Part shown: positions 29,507 through 38,110 of the stretch, one piece after another
Numbering within the stretch: position 1 is the first letter of the stretch
Layout of the letters: every line of letters starts with the position of its first letter
Assembly: GCA_943788055.1 (NCBI GenBank)
Contig: CALSOU010000012.1
Location: 124,001-188,000, forward strand
DNA: 64,000 nt
Source of the DNA: an uncultured Saprospiraceae bacterium
GTDB lineage: Bacteria; Bacteroidota; Bacteroidia; Chitinophagales; Saprospiraceae
Direction: 5' to 3'
The notes under the pieces: generated by a model
Told to the model about the DNA's origin: nothing
The model's input: the letters and a program-made list of their open reading frames with translations, nothing else
Databases searched by the model: none
Translations under genes and position numbers: made by a program

Positions 29507-30006
29507 TTTTTAATGTGGCACTTTGTACTACTTGGAATTGTTTTGAAAGAGCTATGATAAACAGCTCGTAATACGCGTTAACGTACAAAAATACTCAATT
29601 ACAACTTGAAAGTGGACTACAGCATTATAGGCTTCCAATTCCTAAAATTCAATTTAACAGAAGCTACTATTTGAGATAAATCTTACATTTCACGTATTAA
29701 GTAAATCCTTTGAACGTATCCTTACGATTTTTTCGTGTTCCGAGACAGTGAAGACTCAAATCTTCCGTGATTTTTGTTTAAAATTCTAATTCAAAAGACA
29801 AGGTTGTTTATTTTTTTCCATATTATAAAATATATATACATGCTATCATGATATGTACTAATGTGGTTGTCAATATAGTAATTGTTAATTGGTATATTTT
29901 TTTGAGAAATCTATATGAATCTTGAAGGTTTAGGATGTTTTTACCGTCTAACTATTGGAATCTTTGCTTAACTTTGCTTTTAGCTTTGCCGAGATAATTT
30001 CTACTC
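29507..30006. other. Divergent intergenic region, 500 bases
   Basis: Very AT-rich stretch between divergent genes. Holds a possible minus-strand TATTTTTG at 29586-29593 for the barrel protein gene and two TAnnTTTG elements for the peroxidase. No gene or structured RNA recognised. Confidence 0.5.
29969..29988 (+). promoter_or_regulatory. Two -7 promoter elements (TAACTTTG, TAGCTTTG) before the peroxidase gene
   Basis: Two TAnnTTTG matches 12 bases apart, at 29969-29976 and 29981-29988. The nearer is 18 bases before the ATG. TTG at 29955 lies 23 bases upstream of the second. Confidence 0.5.
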
Positions 30007-31917
30007 ATGAACCATTTAAGGAATATATTTTTATTTATTCTCTTAGGTCTTCCTTGTTTGATTACAGCACAGGAATACAGATCAATAGATGGAAGAAGTA
30101 ATAACATCTCGAATCCTGAATGGGGTGCCACTAATACACCTCTTGCACGATTAACAACAGTCGATTACACCGATGGAATATCTTCTCCAGCTGGACAAGA
30201 TAGACTCAATCCAAGAGAAGTCAGTAATATACTTTTCGAACAGCAAGATCGAATTGACGATAAACTTGCGCTAAGTGATTTTGTGTGGGTTTTTGGACAA
30301 TTCATTGACCATGATATCACGCTTGTTGAGAACTTTAGCTTTGACGAAAACCCAGAGGAAGCATTAATTATTGTGCCACCGGTTGGCGACCCATTTTATG
30401 GACCGGGAGACTTCATTCCGATGATGCGCTCACTTGAGAGTCCTGATAGTGGGACAGACATTGATAATCCAAGACAGCATGACAATGCAATAACTTCGTT
30501 TATAGATGCTTCCAATATCTATGGAAGTGATGAAAGTAGAGCTTTGTGGCTTAGGTCTTTTCAAGACGGTAAACTTAGGACTTCAAGTGGTGATATGTTA
30601 CCATGGAATACGATAGATGGTGAGTTCAATAGTCCGATTGATCAGGATGTACCATTTATGGAAACTTCTGGTTTGACGACGAAATTCTATGTAGCAGGCG
30701 ATACTAGAGCTAACGAGAATCCACTCTTGATTTCAATGCATACGATTTTTGTACGTGAGCATAATCTTGTTTGTGACGAAATTATTGCTCAAGATTCAAA
30801 TTTGTCAGACGAAGAGATTTATCAAGAAGCGCGAAAGATTGTAAATGGCAAATTACAAGCGATAGTCTATAATGAATGGTTGCCTTCGATGAATCTGAGC
30901 ATTCCAGAATACTCGGGATATGTAGATCAAATTAATCCTGCAATTTCAAATGTTTTTTCTGCAGCCGCATTCAGAATCGGGCATACTCTGATTAATAGCA
31001 ATATCATTCGGATGAAAAATGATGGCGAACTTATTGCTGCTGGAAATATATCGCTCAGAGATGCTTTCTTTAATCCTATCGCAGTTAATCTTGCTGGCGG
31101 AGTAGATCCTTTCATTAAAGGTATGGGTACTCAAATTCAGCAAGATTTTGATTGTAAGGTAGTGAACGACGTACGAAATTTCTTATTTGGTATACCTGGT
31201 GCTGGCGGACTTGACTTAGCAGCGATTAATATCAATCGTGGACGAGAAAGAGGATTGCCAGATTATAACACAGTAAGAGCTGATTTTGGGTTGCCGAGAA
31301 TTTCAGAGTTCTCAGATCTCTGTTCGATTCCAGAGATCGGCAATCTTCTTGAAGAGATTTATGGTTCTACAGATAATATTGATCCATGGGTTGGTATGCT
31401 AGCCGAAGATCATCTGCCGAATTCGTTATTTGGAGAGCTCGTCATGAAAATTCTAGAATCACAATTCCGTGTATTGAGAGATGGTGACAGATTCTACTTC
31501 GAAAATGATAATAATTTGTCGGAAGAGTGGAAAGGTATAGTTAGAAATTCCACATTGAATAGTATTGTAATGAGGAATTCATCTATTGACCTAATGCAAA
31601 ATAATCTATTTGTTGCGATGGATCATGATGATATACCAACTGGCCCGGAAGTAGCCTACGAAAATCTGAACATGGCTGTTTATCCAAATCCTATTGTTGA
31701 CCACTTTTATCTTAAAGTTTTTAGCGAGGAAGCATCCGAAGCGAACCTGCGTGTCTACGATATGAGTGGGCAAATAGTCAAAGAGTTGAATTTCGAATTG
31801 AATGAAGGAATCAACAATGAGTTGATCTATCTCGACGAAAACTTAGAAACTGGTATATATCAGATTTATGTGGAGTCAGGATCCAACTACTCGATTTCGC
31901 GATTGGTCAAAATATAA
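30007..31917 (+). CDS. Animal-type haem peroxidase with T9SS sorting domain
   Basis: 636 residues. Signal peptide ends CLITAQ. Residues ~40-540 match the peroxidase-cyclooxygenase (An_peroxidase, PF03098) superfamily: distal His102 in FIDHDIT, catalytic Arg250 in VREHN, and proximal His326 in AAFRIGHTL. The DxNRGRERGLPDYN-type segment (INRGRERGLPDYN) is also intact. The last ~80 residues are a type A T9SS sorting domain (YPNPIVDHFYL, ETGIYQIYV). Predicted secreted haem peroxidase that oxidises halides, phenols or protein tyrosines; substrate not determinable. Such enzymes cross-link extracellular matrix in animals, which is only an analogy here. Confidence 0.93.
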   Translation: MNHLRNIFLFILLGLPCLITAQEYRSIDGRSNNISNPEWGATNTPLARLTTVDYTDGISSPAGQDRLNPREVSNILFEQQDRIDDKLALSDFVWVFGQFIDHDITLVENFSFDENPEEALIIVPPVGDPFYGPGDFIPMMRSLESPDSGTDIDNPRQHDNAITSFIDASNIYGSDESRALWLRSFQDGKLRTSSGDMLPWNTIDGEFNSPIDQDVPFMETSGLTTKFYVAGDTRANENPLLISMHTIFVREHNLVCDEIIAQDSNLSDEEIYQEARKIVNGKLQAIVYNEWLPSMNLSIPEYSGYVDQINPAISNVFSAAAFRIGHTLINSNIIRMKNDGELIAAGNISLRDAFFNPIAVNLAGGVDPFIKGMGTQIQQDFDCKVVNDVRNFLFGIPGAGGLDLAAININRGRERGLPDYNTVRADFGLPRISEFSDLCSIPEIGNLLEEIYGSTDNIDPWVGMLAEDHLPNSLFGELVMKILESQFRVLRDGDRFYFENDNNLSEEWKGIVRNSTLNSIVMRNSSIDLMQNNLFVAMDHDDIPTGPEVAYENLNMAVYPNPIVDHFYLKVFSEEASEANLRVYDMSGQIVKELNFELNEGINNELIYLDENLETGIYQIYVESGSNYSISRLVKI

Positions 31918-31948
31918 TCCGTACAATAAATTGAACAACTGATTAGTC

Positions 31949-32854
31949 TTAGTCGCTTAATATTGCATTTCTTCGCTCAAATGCTCGATCAGCGTGTTTC
32001 CATCTTCTATGAGACCATAGCCAACTTTCTGGATTAATTTCGATTCTTTTTTCAAGCTTTTTCATGAAGGACTTGGTAATCTCGCCTTTCTCAACTTCGA
32101 TTGAAATGTCCTCATGTACCCACTCTAAGCTAATTGCGTAGTAGCCTCTATCTACCCTTTGAATATCGCAATAAATCACAGGTAGTTTGTATTGTTGATA
32201 ATACTTTTCAATGCCGTGAAGACAAGGTGTCTCAACGCCTAGAAATGTCGTCCAGATAGCTAATTCAGGTTTTGTAGGTGATTGATCGGCCGCCATTAAA
32301 AAAATAGCATTTTTGTCATGGTAATTCTTGAAGTATTGAGACGTGTCATTGATGTTTGCAAGCACGGTCCCTGACGAAGCTCTCTTTCGCAACATATATC
32401 TATTGATATATTCGTTAGTCAAAGGCTTGTATAAACCAATGATCTTATGCTTTAAGAAATAATTGGGTGAAAATGCCCCCCATTCCCAATTGTTGAAGTG
32501 TCCAGTTACTAGTATGACACTTTTTTGTTGCTTAAAAGTGTCTTCTAGAATTTCAGGATTTACCCATTTATGTCGCTTCTGAAGTGTCTCTTTGGACATT
32601 GAAAATCCCTTGATACTCTCCAGCATGATGTCCGCGAGATTTCTGTATATTTCTCTGATGTCAGGCCCACCTTTTTCTGTTAAAATTGGGATGTTAATTA
32701 GATTTAGATTTTCTTTTATTACTTGATAACGGTATCTTAGCACTCGATGAAGCAGAAATGCTATAAAGTTACTTAGCCTGTAAATCATCCAAAATGGCAC
32801 AAACTTGAATCCAAATACAAAAAACCGAAAGAAAAAGTAGTTAATTATCTTCAT
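31949..32854 (-). CDS. LpxL/HtrB-type lipid A acyltransferase family protein
   Basis: 301 residues with an N-terminal membrane anchor. The acyltransferase HxxxxE motif is HFNNWE (His119, Glu124), followed by a GLYKPLTNEYINR block and DQSP. Family members add secondary acyl chains to lipid A precursor at the inner membrane; in Bacteroidota, homologues also acylate other lipids, so the exact acceptor is open. Divergent from the asparaginase gene with only 24 bases between start codons. A TATATTTG element lies 8 bases before the ATG. Confidence 0.85.
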   Translation of the reverse strand: MKIINYFFFRFFVFGFKFVPFWMIYRLSNFIAFLLHRVLRYRYQVIKENLNLINIPILTEKGGPDIREIYRNLADIMLESIKGFSMSKETLQKRHKWVNPEILEDTFKQQKSVILVTGHFNNWEWGAFSPNYFLKHKIIGLYKPLTNEYINRYMLRKRASSGTVLANINDTSQYFKNYHDKNAIFLMAADQSPTKPELAIWTTFLGVETPCLHGIEKYYQQYKLPVIYCDIQRVDRGYYAISLEWVHEDISIEVEKGEITKSFMKKLEKRIEINPESWLWSHRRWKHADRAFERRNAILSD

Positions 32855-32862
32855 TGCGGATG

Positions 32863-32870
32863 CAAATATA
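32863..32870 (-). promoter_or_regulatory. -7 promoter element (TATATTTG) of the acyltransferase gene
   Basis: TAnnTTTG on the minus strand, 8 bases before the ATG. It sits in the 24-base gap to the divergent asparaginase gene, so the leader would be only a few bases. Confidence 0.45.
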
Positions 32871-32878
32871 TAAGTAAT

Positions 32879-33838
32879 ATGAATAGAAGAGGATTTATAG
32901 GAAAATTGAGCACGGTTACCGCGGTAGCAGCAGCAGTTAATCTCGAAGATTACACTAAACCTACTCCAAAGTCATTTTTTATTGCTACTTGGAATAATCA
33001 AGAAGCCGTTAAGACCGCTCAAAACTATTATTCTGAATCTTTACCTCTTTTGGATTCAATTGTCAAAGGAATCAATACGGTTGAAGATAATCCTCTCGAT
33101 CAATCGGTCGGATATGGTGGAAGACCTGATAGGGAAGGTAAAGTTACATTAGATGCTTGTGTGATGGATCATGAAGGGAATGCCGGTTCTGTGGTATTTC
33201 TTCAAAATATTAAATATGCTATTTCACTTGCACATGATGTTTTGAAGTACACACCACATGTTATTCTGGCGGGGGAAGGAGCTAGACAGTTTGCACTTTC
33301 TCGAGGTTATAGTGAAACTCAAATGTTGACAGATTTATCTAAGAAGCAGTATGAAACTTGGCTAAAGGAAAAGGAATATAAACCGATTATAAATATTGAG
33401 AATCACGATACTATAGGAATGCTTGGTTTATCTGATGATGGCAGGCTCAGTGGAGGTTGTTCAACAAGTGGTCTCTCATATAAAATGCATGGTAGAGTAG
33501 GAGACTCTCCCATAATTGGCGCGGGATTGTACGTGGATAATGAAGTGGGTGCTTGCGTTGCAACTGGGCTAGGTGAAAAGGTCTTGACTTCGCTTTCAGC
33601 ATTTCTAGTGGTAGAGTTCATTAGACAAGGTTTAAGCCCATCAGCTGCATGCAAAAAAGCTTTGGAGAGAATAATTCAGAAAGAAGTTGCTAAACCGGAC
33701 TTTCAGGTTGGCTTAATTGCTATTGATAAGAAGGGTGGTCATGGAGGATATTCTATATTTAATGGCTTTCAATATGCGCATGCAGATCAGAAGAATACTT
33801 CGCTCTACGAATGCGATTATTTTTATAAATACGAATAG
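32879..33838 (+). CDS. N4-(beta-N-acetylglucosaminyl)-L-asparaginase (glycosylasparaginase)
   Basis: 319 residues, Ntn-hydrolase of the isoaspartyl-peptidase/asparaginase 2 family. Autocleavage site NHDTIG gives nucleophile Thr178 after processing into alpha and beta chains; the substrate loop GGCSTSGLSYKMHGRVGDSP is intact. The family hydrolyses the GlcNAc-Asn bond of N-linked glycopeptides. The N-terminus MNRRGFIGKLS followed by a short Ala-rich stretch looks like a twin-arginine signal, suggesting periplasmic location. Short divergent gap to the acyltransferase gene. Confidence 0.93.
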   Translation: MNRRGFIGKLSTVTAVAAAVNLEDYTKPTPKSFFIATWNNQEAVKTAQNYYSESLPLLDSIVKGINTVEDNPLDQSVGYGGRPDREGKVTLDACVMDHEGNAGSVVFLQNIKYAISLAHDVLKYTPHVILAGEGARQFALSRGYSETQMLTDLSKKQYETWLKEKEYKPIINIENHDTIGMLGLSDDGRLSGGCSTSGLSYKMHGRVGDSPIIGAGLYVDNEVGACVATGLGEKVLTSLSAFLVVEFIRQGLSPSAACKKALERIIQKEVAKPDFQVGLIAIDKKGGHGGYSIFNGFQYAHADQKNTSLYECDYFYKYE

Positions 33839-33850
33839 CTTATTTTAAGA

Positions 33851-33867
33851 TTGGCATTTTTTTTGCA
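33851..33867 (+). promoter_or_regulatory. Candidate sigma-54 (RpoN) -24/-12 promoter
   Basis: TTGGCATTTTTTTTGCA has GG and GC dinucleotides separated by exactly 10 bases and matches TTGGCAN(7)TTGCA-type -24/-12 sites. The predicted start near 33878 gives a ~24-base leader to the LuxR-type regulator. The intervening T run makes chance resemblance possible. No RpoN activator gene is in the window. Confidence 0.5.
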
Positions 33868-33901
33868 GTTAGAAAGCTATTAACAAACCATAATGTAATA
33901 T

Positions 33902-34570
33902 ATGTTAGTTAAAACCATTCTGGCAGATCGGGAAACGATTTTTTTAGATGGTCTCGAGTCGTTGCTGACTTCAGGCGAGCAATTCTTCTACAGAATAGTT
34001 GGCAGGTGCAACTCGAGTAGTGAACTGATGGAGAAGTTGGACTATACTGACGTCAACCTGCTCATAACTGAGATTAACCTCGGTGATAATGAATCAACAG
34101 ACTTTTTGAAGGAAATACGAAAGAATCATAAGGATTTAAGCATATGTGTATTAAGCTCTTACACGGCTGATAAATTTGTACGTGGAGCATTTGTTAGTGG
34201 TGCTGACGGATTTGTATCGAAGTACAATGATATAAAAGAACTTCTCAGGGCACTAGCTACGATATCAAATGGCAAGACTTTTCTATCAGAGGGGCTTCAA
34301 ATGACGCCATCTCTACAAAAGAATCAGTCCAATGACGATCAAAATAAGAATTCATTTATCGACGAATTTCAGTTGATAGAAAAACTGACAAAAAGAGAAA
34401 TGCAGGTACTTCAACAGATTGCACAAGCGAAAACGAATGGAGAGATCGGTAAACAACTATTCATTTCAGATCAAACAGTTGGCGTACATAGAAAAAATAT
34501 TATGCGGAAACTTTCTTTGAGAAATACGAATGCCTTAATAAAGTTTGCATACGATAATGGCTTAGTCTAG
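33902..34570 (+). CDS. LuxR/NarL-type response regulator with altered receiver site
   Basis: 222 residues: an N-terminal receiver-like domain (1-120) and a C-terminal LuxR helix-turn-helix (about 155-222: LTKREMQVLQQIA, ISDQTVGVHRKNIMRKL). In the receiver, D9 of the acidic pocket and the conserved Lys (VSKYND) are present, but the phosphoacceptor Asp at the end of strand 3 is Glu57 (LLITEINL). Glu often mimics phospho-Asp, so the protein may be constitutively active or controlled otherwise. No histidine kinase is adjacent. Preceded by a sigma-54-like promoter. DNA target unknown. Confidence 0.88.
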   Translation: MLVKTILADRETIFLDGLESLLTSGEQFFYRIVGRCNSSSELMEKLDYTDVNLLITEINLGDNESTDFLKEIRKNHKDLSICVLSSYTADKFVRGAFVSGADGFVSKYNDIKELLRALATISNGKTFLSEGLQMTPSLQKNQSNDDQNKNSFIDEFQLIEKLTKREMQVLQQIAQAKTNGEIGKQLFISDQTVGVHRKNIMRKLSLRNTNALIKFAYDNGLV

Positions 34571-34811
34571 AAGAAGGGCCTTCGCCCAAAAGATTTGTTT
34601 TGTAAAAGACTAACAGAATGCTGACTAGTCTGATAGCATTTGTTTAAACTGAAATCGAGTTACAAATAAATAGTGCTAATTAGCTAATATTATTTGTTTT
34701 GCATAAGCTAGCTCAAGCAGCCTTTTGAGTCAAACTGTACTCATTGTGTTAGATTGAGTCTGCAGTGCCTACGATTCGTGCTATCTGTTTGCTAGCAATT
34801 GATTTAAACCC

Positions 34812-34830
34812 TCAAGTTGATTCAACTTGA
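34812..34830. repeat. 19-bp perfect palindrome, candidate operator
   Basis: TCAAGTTGA-T-TCAACTTGA: 9-bp arms around one base. Not followed by a T run, so unlike a terminator; a dimeric regulator site is plausible. Confidence 0.5.
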
Positions 34831-34949
34831 AGAGCAAAGGTACTTTTGCGGTCTGCCATTTGATATAGTTCAAGAGGCAGATCGTTTTTGTGTTTTGGTG
34901 TATTATATATATTATTTTAATACATTCATCACAACCGCTTATTTATTAT

Positions 34950-34957
34950 TAAATTTG
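34950..34957 (+). promoter_or_regulatory. -7 promoter element (TAAATTTG) upstream of the cohesin-like gene
   Basis: TAnnTTTG match 62 bases before the ATG at 35020. -33 partner not clear. Confidence 0.35.
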
Positions 34958-35019
34958 ATCTTTGGACTGCCTTGCATTTTGGCATGGCGATAACCATATA
35001 GCTCATAACGAATTTTTGT

Positions 35020-36264
35020 ATGAAAAAACTAAGTACGTTCATTTTTGGAATCTTTATGTTCCAAATGGCCTTCTCGCAAGTGCAATTTAATATTTCCGAT
35101 GATTCAGGAGATAGTGGTCAGACCGTCTCTGTAGATGTAAGAGTCTCGGATTTTGTTGATATATCTTCAATGCAGTTTTCTATAAACTGGGATCCCACCG
35201 TAATGGAGTATTCATCTATCGAGAACATTTCTACTGTTGTGCCTCAATTCAACATCAATTTCTTTGGAACCCCAGATCAACCTAGTATCGATGAAGGAGA
35301 GCTTTCTCTTACTTGGAATCAAACCAGTACGGAAGGGTTTACTATACCGGAGCAAAACCACTTGCTTTTTACATTAGTTTGTGATTTAACTGGAAGCCCA
35401 TGTGATGAAACTGATGTCTTTCTTAGCGATGTGCCAAGGGTAATAGAATTCATTGATGGTGATGGTAACTTAGTCAGTACAGCTTCAAATGATGGGAATG
35501 CTTCAATCAATGGTTCTAATTGTGGTAACACGGACGGTGAAATTGATATCATGATATCAAATGAAAGTACAACTTCAGGAGGATCTGTTTGTTTTGAAGT
35601 GACTGTTGACGATTTTCTGAATGTTAACTCAGCAGAAATTCCAATTCAATGGAATACGGCACAGCTAACGAATGCCTCTGTTGAGAATGAGGCGTTAAAT
35701 GGTGCAATTGCGGCGATTAATGATGCTGAAGGAACCATCCGTTATTTGTGGCAAGATTTCACATTTGAAAATCCTGCTAACCTTGGTAATGGTGCCAAGT
35801 TGTTTGATGTTTGTTTCGATGTTACTGCAAATTCTGGAGTAAGTGCATGCATGACCATAGAAGATATTGTAGATGTACCGCCTAATTTCTCAACTGCCTT
35901 CCTCAATGAAGATGAAGAGTCTATTCCGTTTACTATTGATAATGGTGGATGCGCTTTTGTACAAGGTGGATCATCAGATGTAACTTTCTACTTCGAAGAT
36001 ACTCAGTTGGTTCTCGGAGCCAATGTATGTATACCAGTTAAAGTTAGAAATTTTGACGACATTCAGTCTTTCCAGTACGCGATGGATTTTAATGCGTCGG
36101 ATTTAACATATACTGGTGTTAGTGATCTCAATAGTGACTTGTCAATATCCCAAGGAGACTTCAATCTTAACGACGTAGATAATTTTAGAGTAAGTTGGGC
36201 AGACTTAAGCGGAGCTGGAGTTGATCTCGCCAACGAGGGTAACAGCATTTTCCGTATGTTTTGA
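35020..36264 (+). CDS. Cohesin-like T9SS surface protein, 5' part (frameshifted)
   Basis: 414 residues. Signal peptide MKKLSTFIFGIFMFQMAFSQ. Three successive cohesin-like beta-sandwich modules are visible: residues ~20-160 (VSVDVRVSDFVDISSMQFS, then INWDPTVMEY), ~175-300 (VCFEVTVDDFLNVNSAEIP) and ~320-414 (VCIPVKVRNFDDIQSFQYAMDF). The third is cut: the frame ends SIFRMF at TGA 36262-36264, while the next frame carries on the domain as TAFSVCFDVGG. One extra A at 36241-36242 explains the break; removing it gives EGTAFSVCFD and one ~1013-codon gene through 38062. Could be a true mutation, phase switch or assembly error. Confidence 0.85.
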   Translation: MKKLSTFIFGIFMFQMAFSQVQFNISDDSGDSGQTVSVDVRVSDFVDISSMQFSINWDPTVMEYSSIENISTVVPQFNINFFGTPDQPSIDEGELSLTWNQTSTEGFTIPEQNHLLFTLVCDLTGSPCDETDVFLSDVPRVIEFIDGDGNLVSTASNDGNASINGSNCGNTDGEIDIMISNESTTSGGSVCFEVTVDDFLNVNSAEIPIQWNTAQLTNASVENEALNGAIAAINDAEGTIRYLWQDFTFENPANLGNGAKLFDVCFDVTANSGVSACMTIEDIVDVPPNFSTAFLNEDEESIPFTIDNGGCAFVQGGSSDVTFYFEDTQLVLGANVCIPVKVRNFDDIQSFQYAMDFNASDLTYTGVSDLNSDLSISQGDFNLNDVDNFRVSWADLSGAGVDLANEGNSIFRMF

Positions 36265-38062
36265 TGTAGGGGGAGACTGTGACCAAACAACAGATTTAGA
36301 TTTCACTGACAATGTACCAAATGGAATTGAGGTAACAGATATAACAAACGCAATTTTACCAGTTGTTTTTGAATCTGGAACTTTGACTATTATCTGTCCT
36401 TGTAATATCATGCAAGTAGATGCTGAATCAAATAATGTATCTTGTTTTGGAGGTAGTGATGGAAACGTAACGGTTATTGCAGATGGTGGAAATGGTAATT
36501 ATACTTACATGTGGGGTAACAATCAATCAGGTGCAACGCTTTCAAATGTTCCTGCAGGAACTTATACTGTCACAGTATCAGACGGAGAGAATTGTAACAC
36601 GTCCGCTACATATGAGGTTGCACAGCCAGATGAAATAGTAATCACTGGAACAGCAACAGATGAATCTGTGAATTGTGACGGATCGATTTCTTCTATGGCT
36701 ACCGGTGGTACAGGTAATCTCACTTTTTCTTGGTCTGATGATGGAAATATCACTAGTCCAAATAGATCTAACTTATGTAAAGGAGATTATACTGTGACTG
36801 TTACAGATGCTAATGGATGCACTCAGACTAATACTTTTATAATTGAGGCCGCACCTCTACAAGTTGTTGATGTTGTGATAAATGATGTATCGTGTTTTGG
36901 AGGAAATGACGGATCAATCATGCTAACAATACAAGGAGGATGTGCTCCGTACACCTCTGCTTGGTCTGCAGGACCTACTAATCTTTCAGCAGGCTCATAT
37001 GCTGTTACCATAACTGATTCGACAGTACCAAATCCAAACGTAATCACTCAAACATATCCCATCAATCAACCAGATGAGCTTCTTATAGTTTCTCCTATAA
37101 TTGTTGCGTCTGATGGTAGTAATGGTTCAATTGATGTCACTGTGCAAGGAGGTACAGAACAGTACACATATATGTGGACTCCTGGTAATCTAGCAACGCA
37201 GGATATTAATATGCTGTTTCCTGGAACTTATACACTCGTTGTTACGGATGCGAATGGTTGCATAACAAGTCAAGATTTTGTTGTACCAACTTTATTCATC
37301 GAAGTAATGCTAGAATCTAATCCTGACAATTTGTACAATGGGTTTGATGTTGCATGTGCAGGTGATTGTAATGGGATTATTGGTGGTGAAATAATAGCAG
37401 CAAACGGAGAAGTTACATTTACTTTGGATGGAAGTCCTACTTCTTTACCTATAACGGACTTGTGCCCTGGAACTTACGAAGTTGCTTTTACCGACGAAGA
37501 CGGTCTGACAGGTGCACAAACAATCACAATTTTTGATGCAGATCCGATCACCGCTTCCGTTGAAAATACTACTGAGTGTAGCGAAGACAGTGATGGTGGA
37601 GCTCTTGTTACCGCAACTGGAGGAACTGGAAGTTTTGAGTACGCATGGAGTACAACTAACGAGACAAGTGTGGAAGTTGCAAACCTAGAGAGCGGTCCAT
37701 ACACCGTTGTATTGACTGACGACAATGATTGTCAGTTTATGCTGAATGGTACCATGGATGAATGTGCTCCTGATGGTCCTTGTTATGAGGCAAGTCCAGT
37801 CTTGACACCTAATGGTGATAATAAAAATGATGTGTTTATTATTTCTTGTATTGATAACACCAATAACACTTTGTTTATTTATGACAGATATGGACGAGGT
37901 GTTTATGAGCAGTCTAATTACGACAATACGTGGATGGGTACAAATAATTCTGGATCGGATTTGATTGAGAATGGATACATGTGGGTCCTTGAAGTAATTA
38001 CTAATGATGGTGCAAGGGAGATTTACAAGGGGACCGTTACAATTTTGAGATCAACATACTAA
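36221..38062 (+). CDS. Same protein, 3' part: SprB repeats and T9SS type B sorting domain
   Basis: Continues the preceding gene after the +1 frame change; coding sense resumes at about 36243, so the ATG at 36221 is not a real start. It finishes the third cohesin-like module, then has several SprB repeats (VSCFGGSDGNVTV, VSCFGGNDGSIML) with PAGTYTVTVSDGENC ends. The last ~90 residues are a gliding-motility-type C-terminal domain (SPVLTPNGDNKNDVF, IYDRYGRGVYE, ENGYMWVLEV). SprB-type proteins are mobile surface adhesins of gliding Bacteroidota. The downstream PorP/SprF gene, 48 bases away, is the usual partner for anchoring type B cargo. Confidence 0.85.
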   Translation: MISPTRVTAFSVCFDVGGDCDQTTDLDFTDNVPNGIEVTDITNAILPVVFESGTLTIICPCNIMQVDAESNNVSCFGGSDGNVTVIADGGNGNYTYMWGNNQSGATLSNVPAGTYTVTVSDGENCNTSATYEVAQPDEIVITGTATDESVNCDGSISSMATGGTGNLTFSWSDDGNITSPNRSNLCKGDYTVTVTDANGCTQTNTFIIEAAPLQVVDVVINDVSCFGGNDGSIMLTIQGGCAPYTSAWSAGPTNLSAGSYAVTITDSTVPNPNVITQTYPINQPDELLIVSPIIVASDGSNGSIDVTVQGGTEQYTYMWTPGNLATQDINMLFPGTYTLVVTDANGCITSQDFVVPTLFIEVMLESNPDNLYNGFDVACAGDCNGIIGGEIIAANGEVTFTLDGSPTSLPITDLCPGTYEVAFTDEDGLTGAQTITIFDADPITASVENTTECSEDSDGGALVTATGGTGSFEYAWSTTNETSVEVANLESGPYTVVLTDDNDCQFMLNGTMDECAPDGPCYEASPVLTPNGDNKNDVFIISCIDNTNNTLFIYDRYGRGVYEQSNYDNTWMGTNNSGSDLIENGYMWVLEVITNDGAREIYKGTVTILRSTY

Positions 38063-38110
38063 TTACGAGAAACACTAATCCTAGCGTTCTTACATAACTT
38101 TATAAAGTAA

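Larger units (their letters stand above)
34571..35019. other. Intergenic region, 449 bases
   Basis: No gene recognised. It contains a 19-bp perfect palindrome at 34812-34830 and a TAnnTTTG element at 34950-34957. Confidence 0.5.

Noticed and set aside
34973-35000. Second sigma-54-like site (TTTTGGCATGGCGATAACC) before the cohesin-like gene
   Set aside because: The GG is present but there is no GC at the required 10-base spacing.
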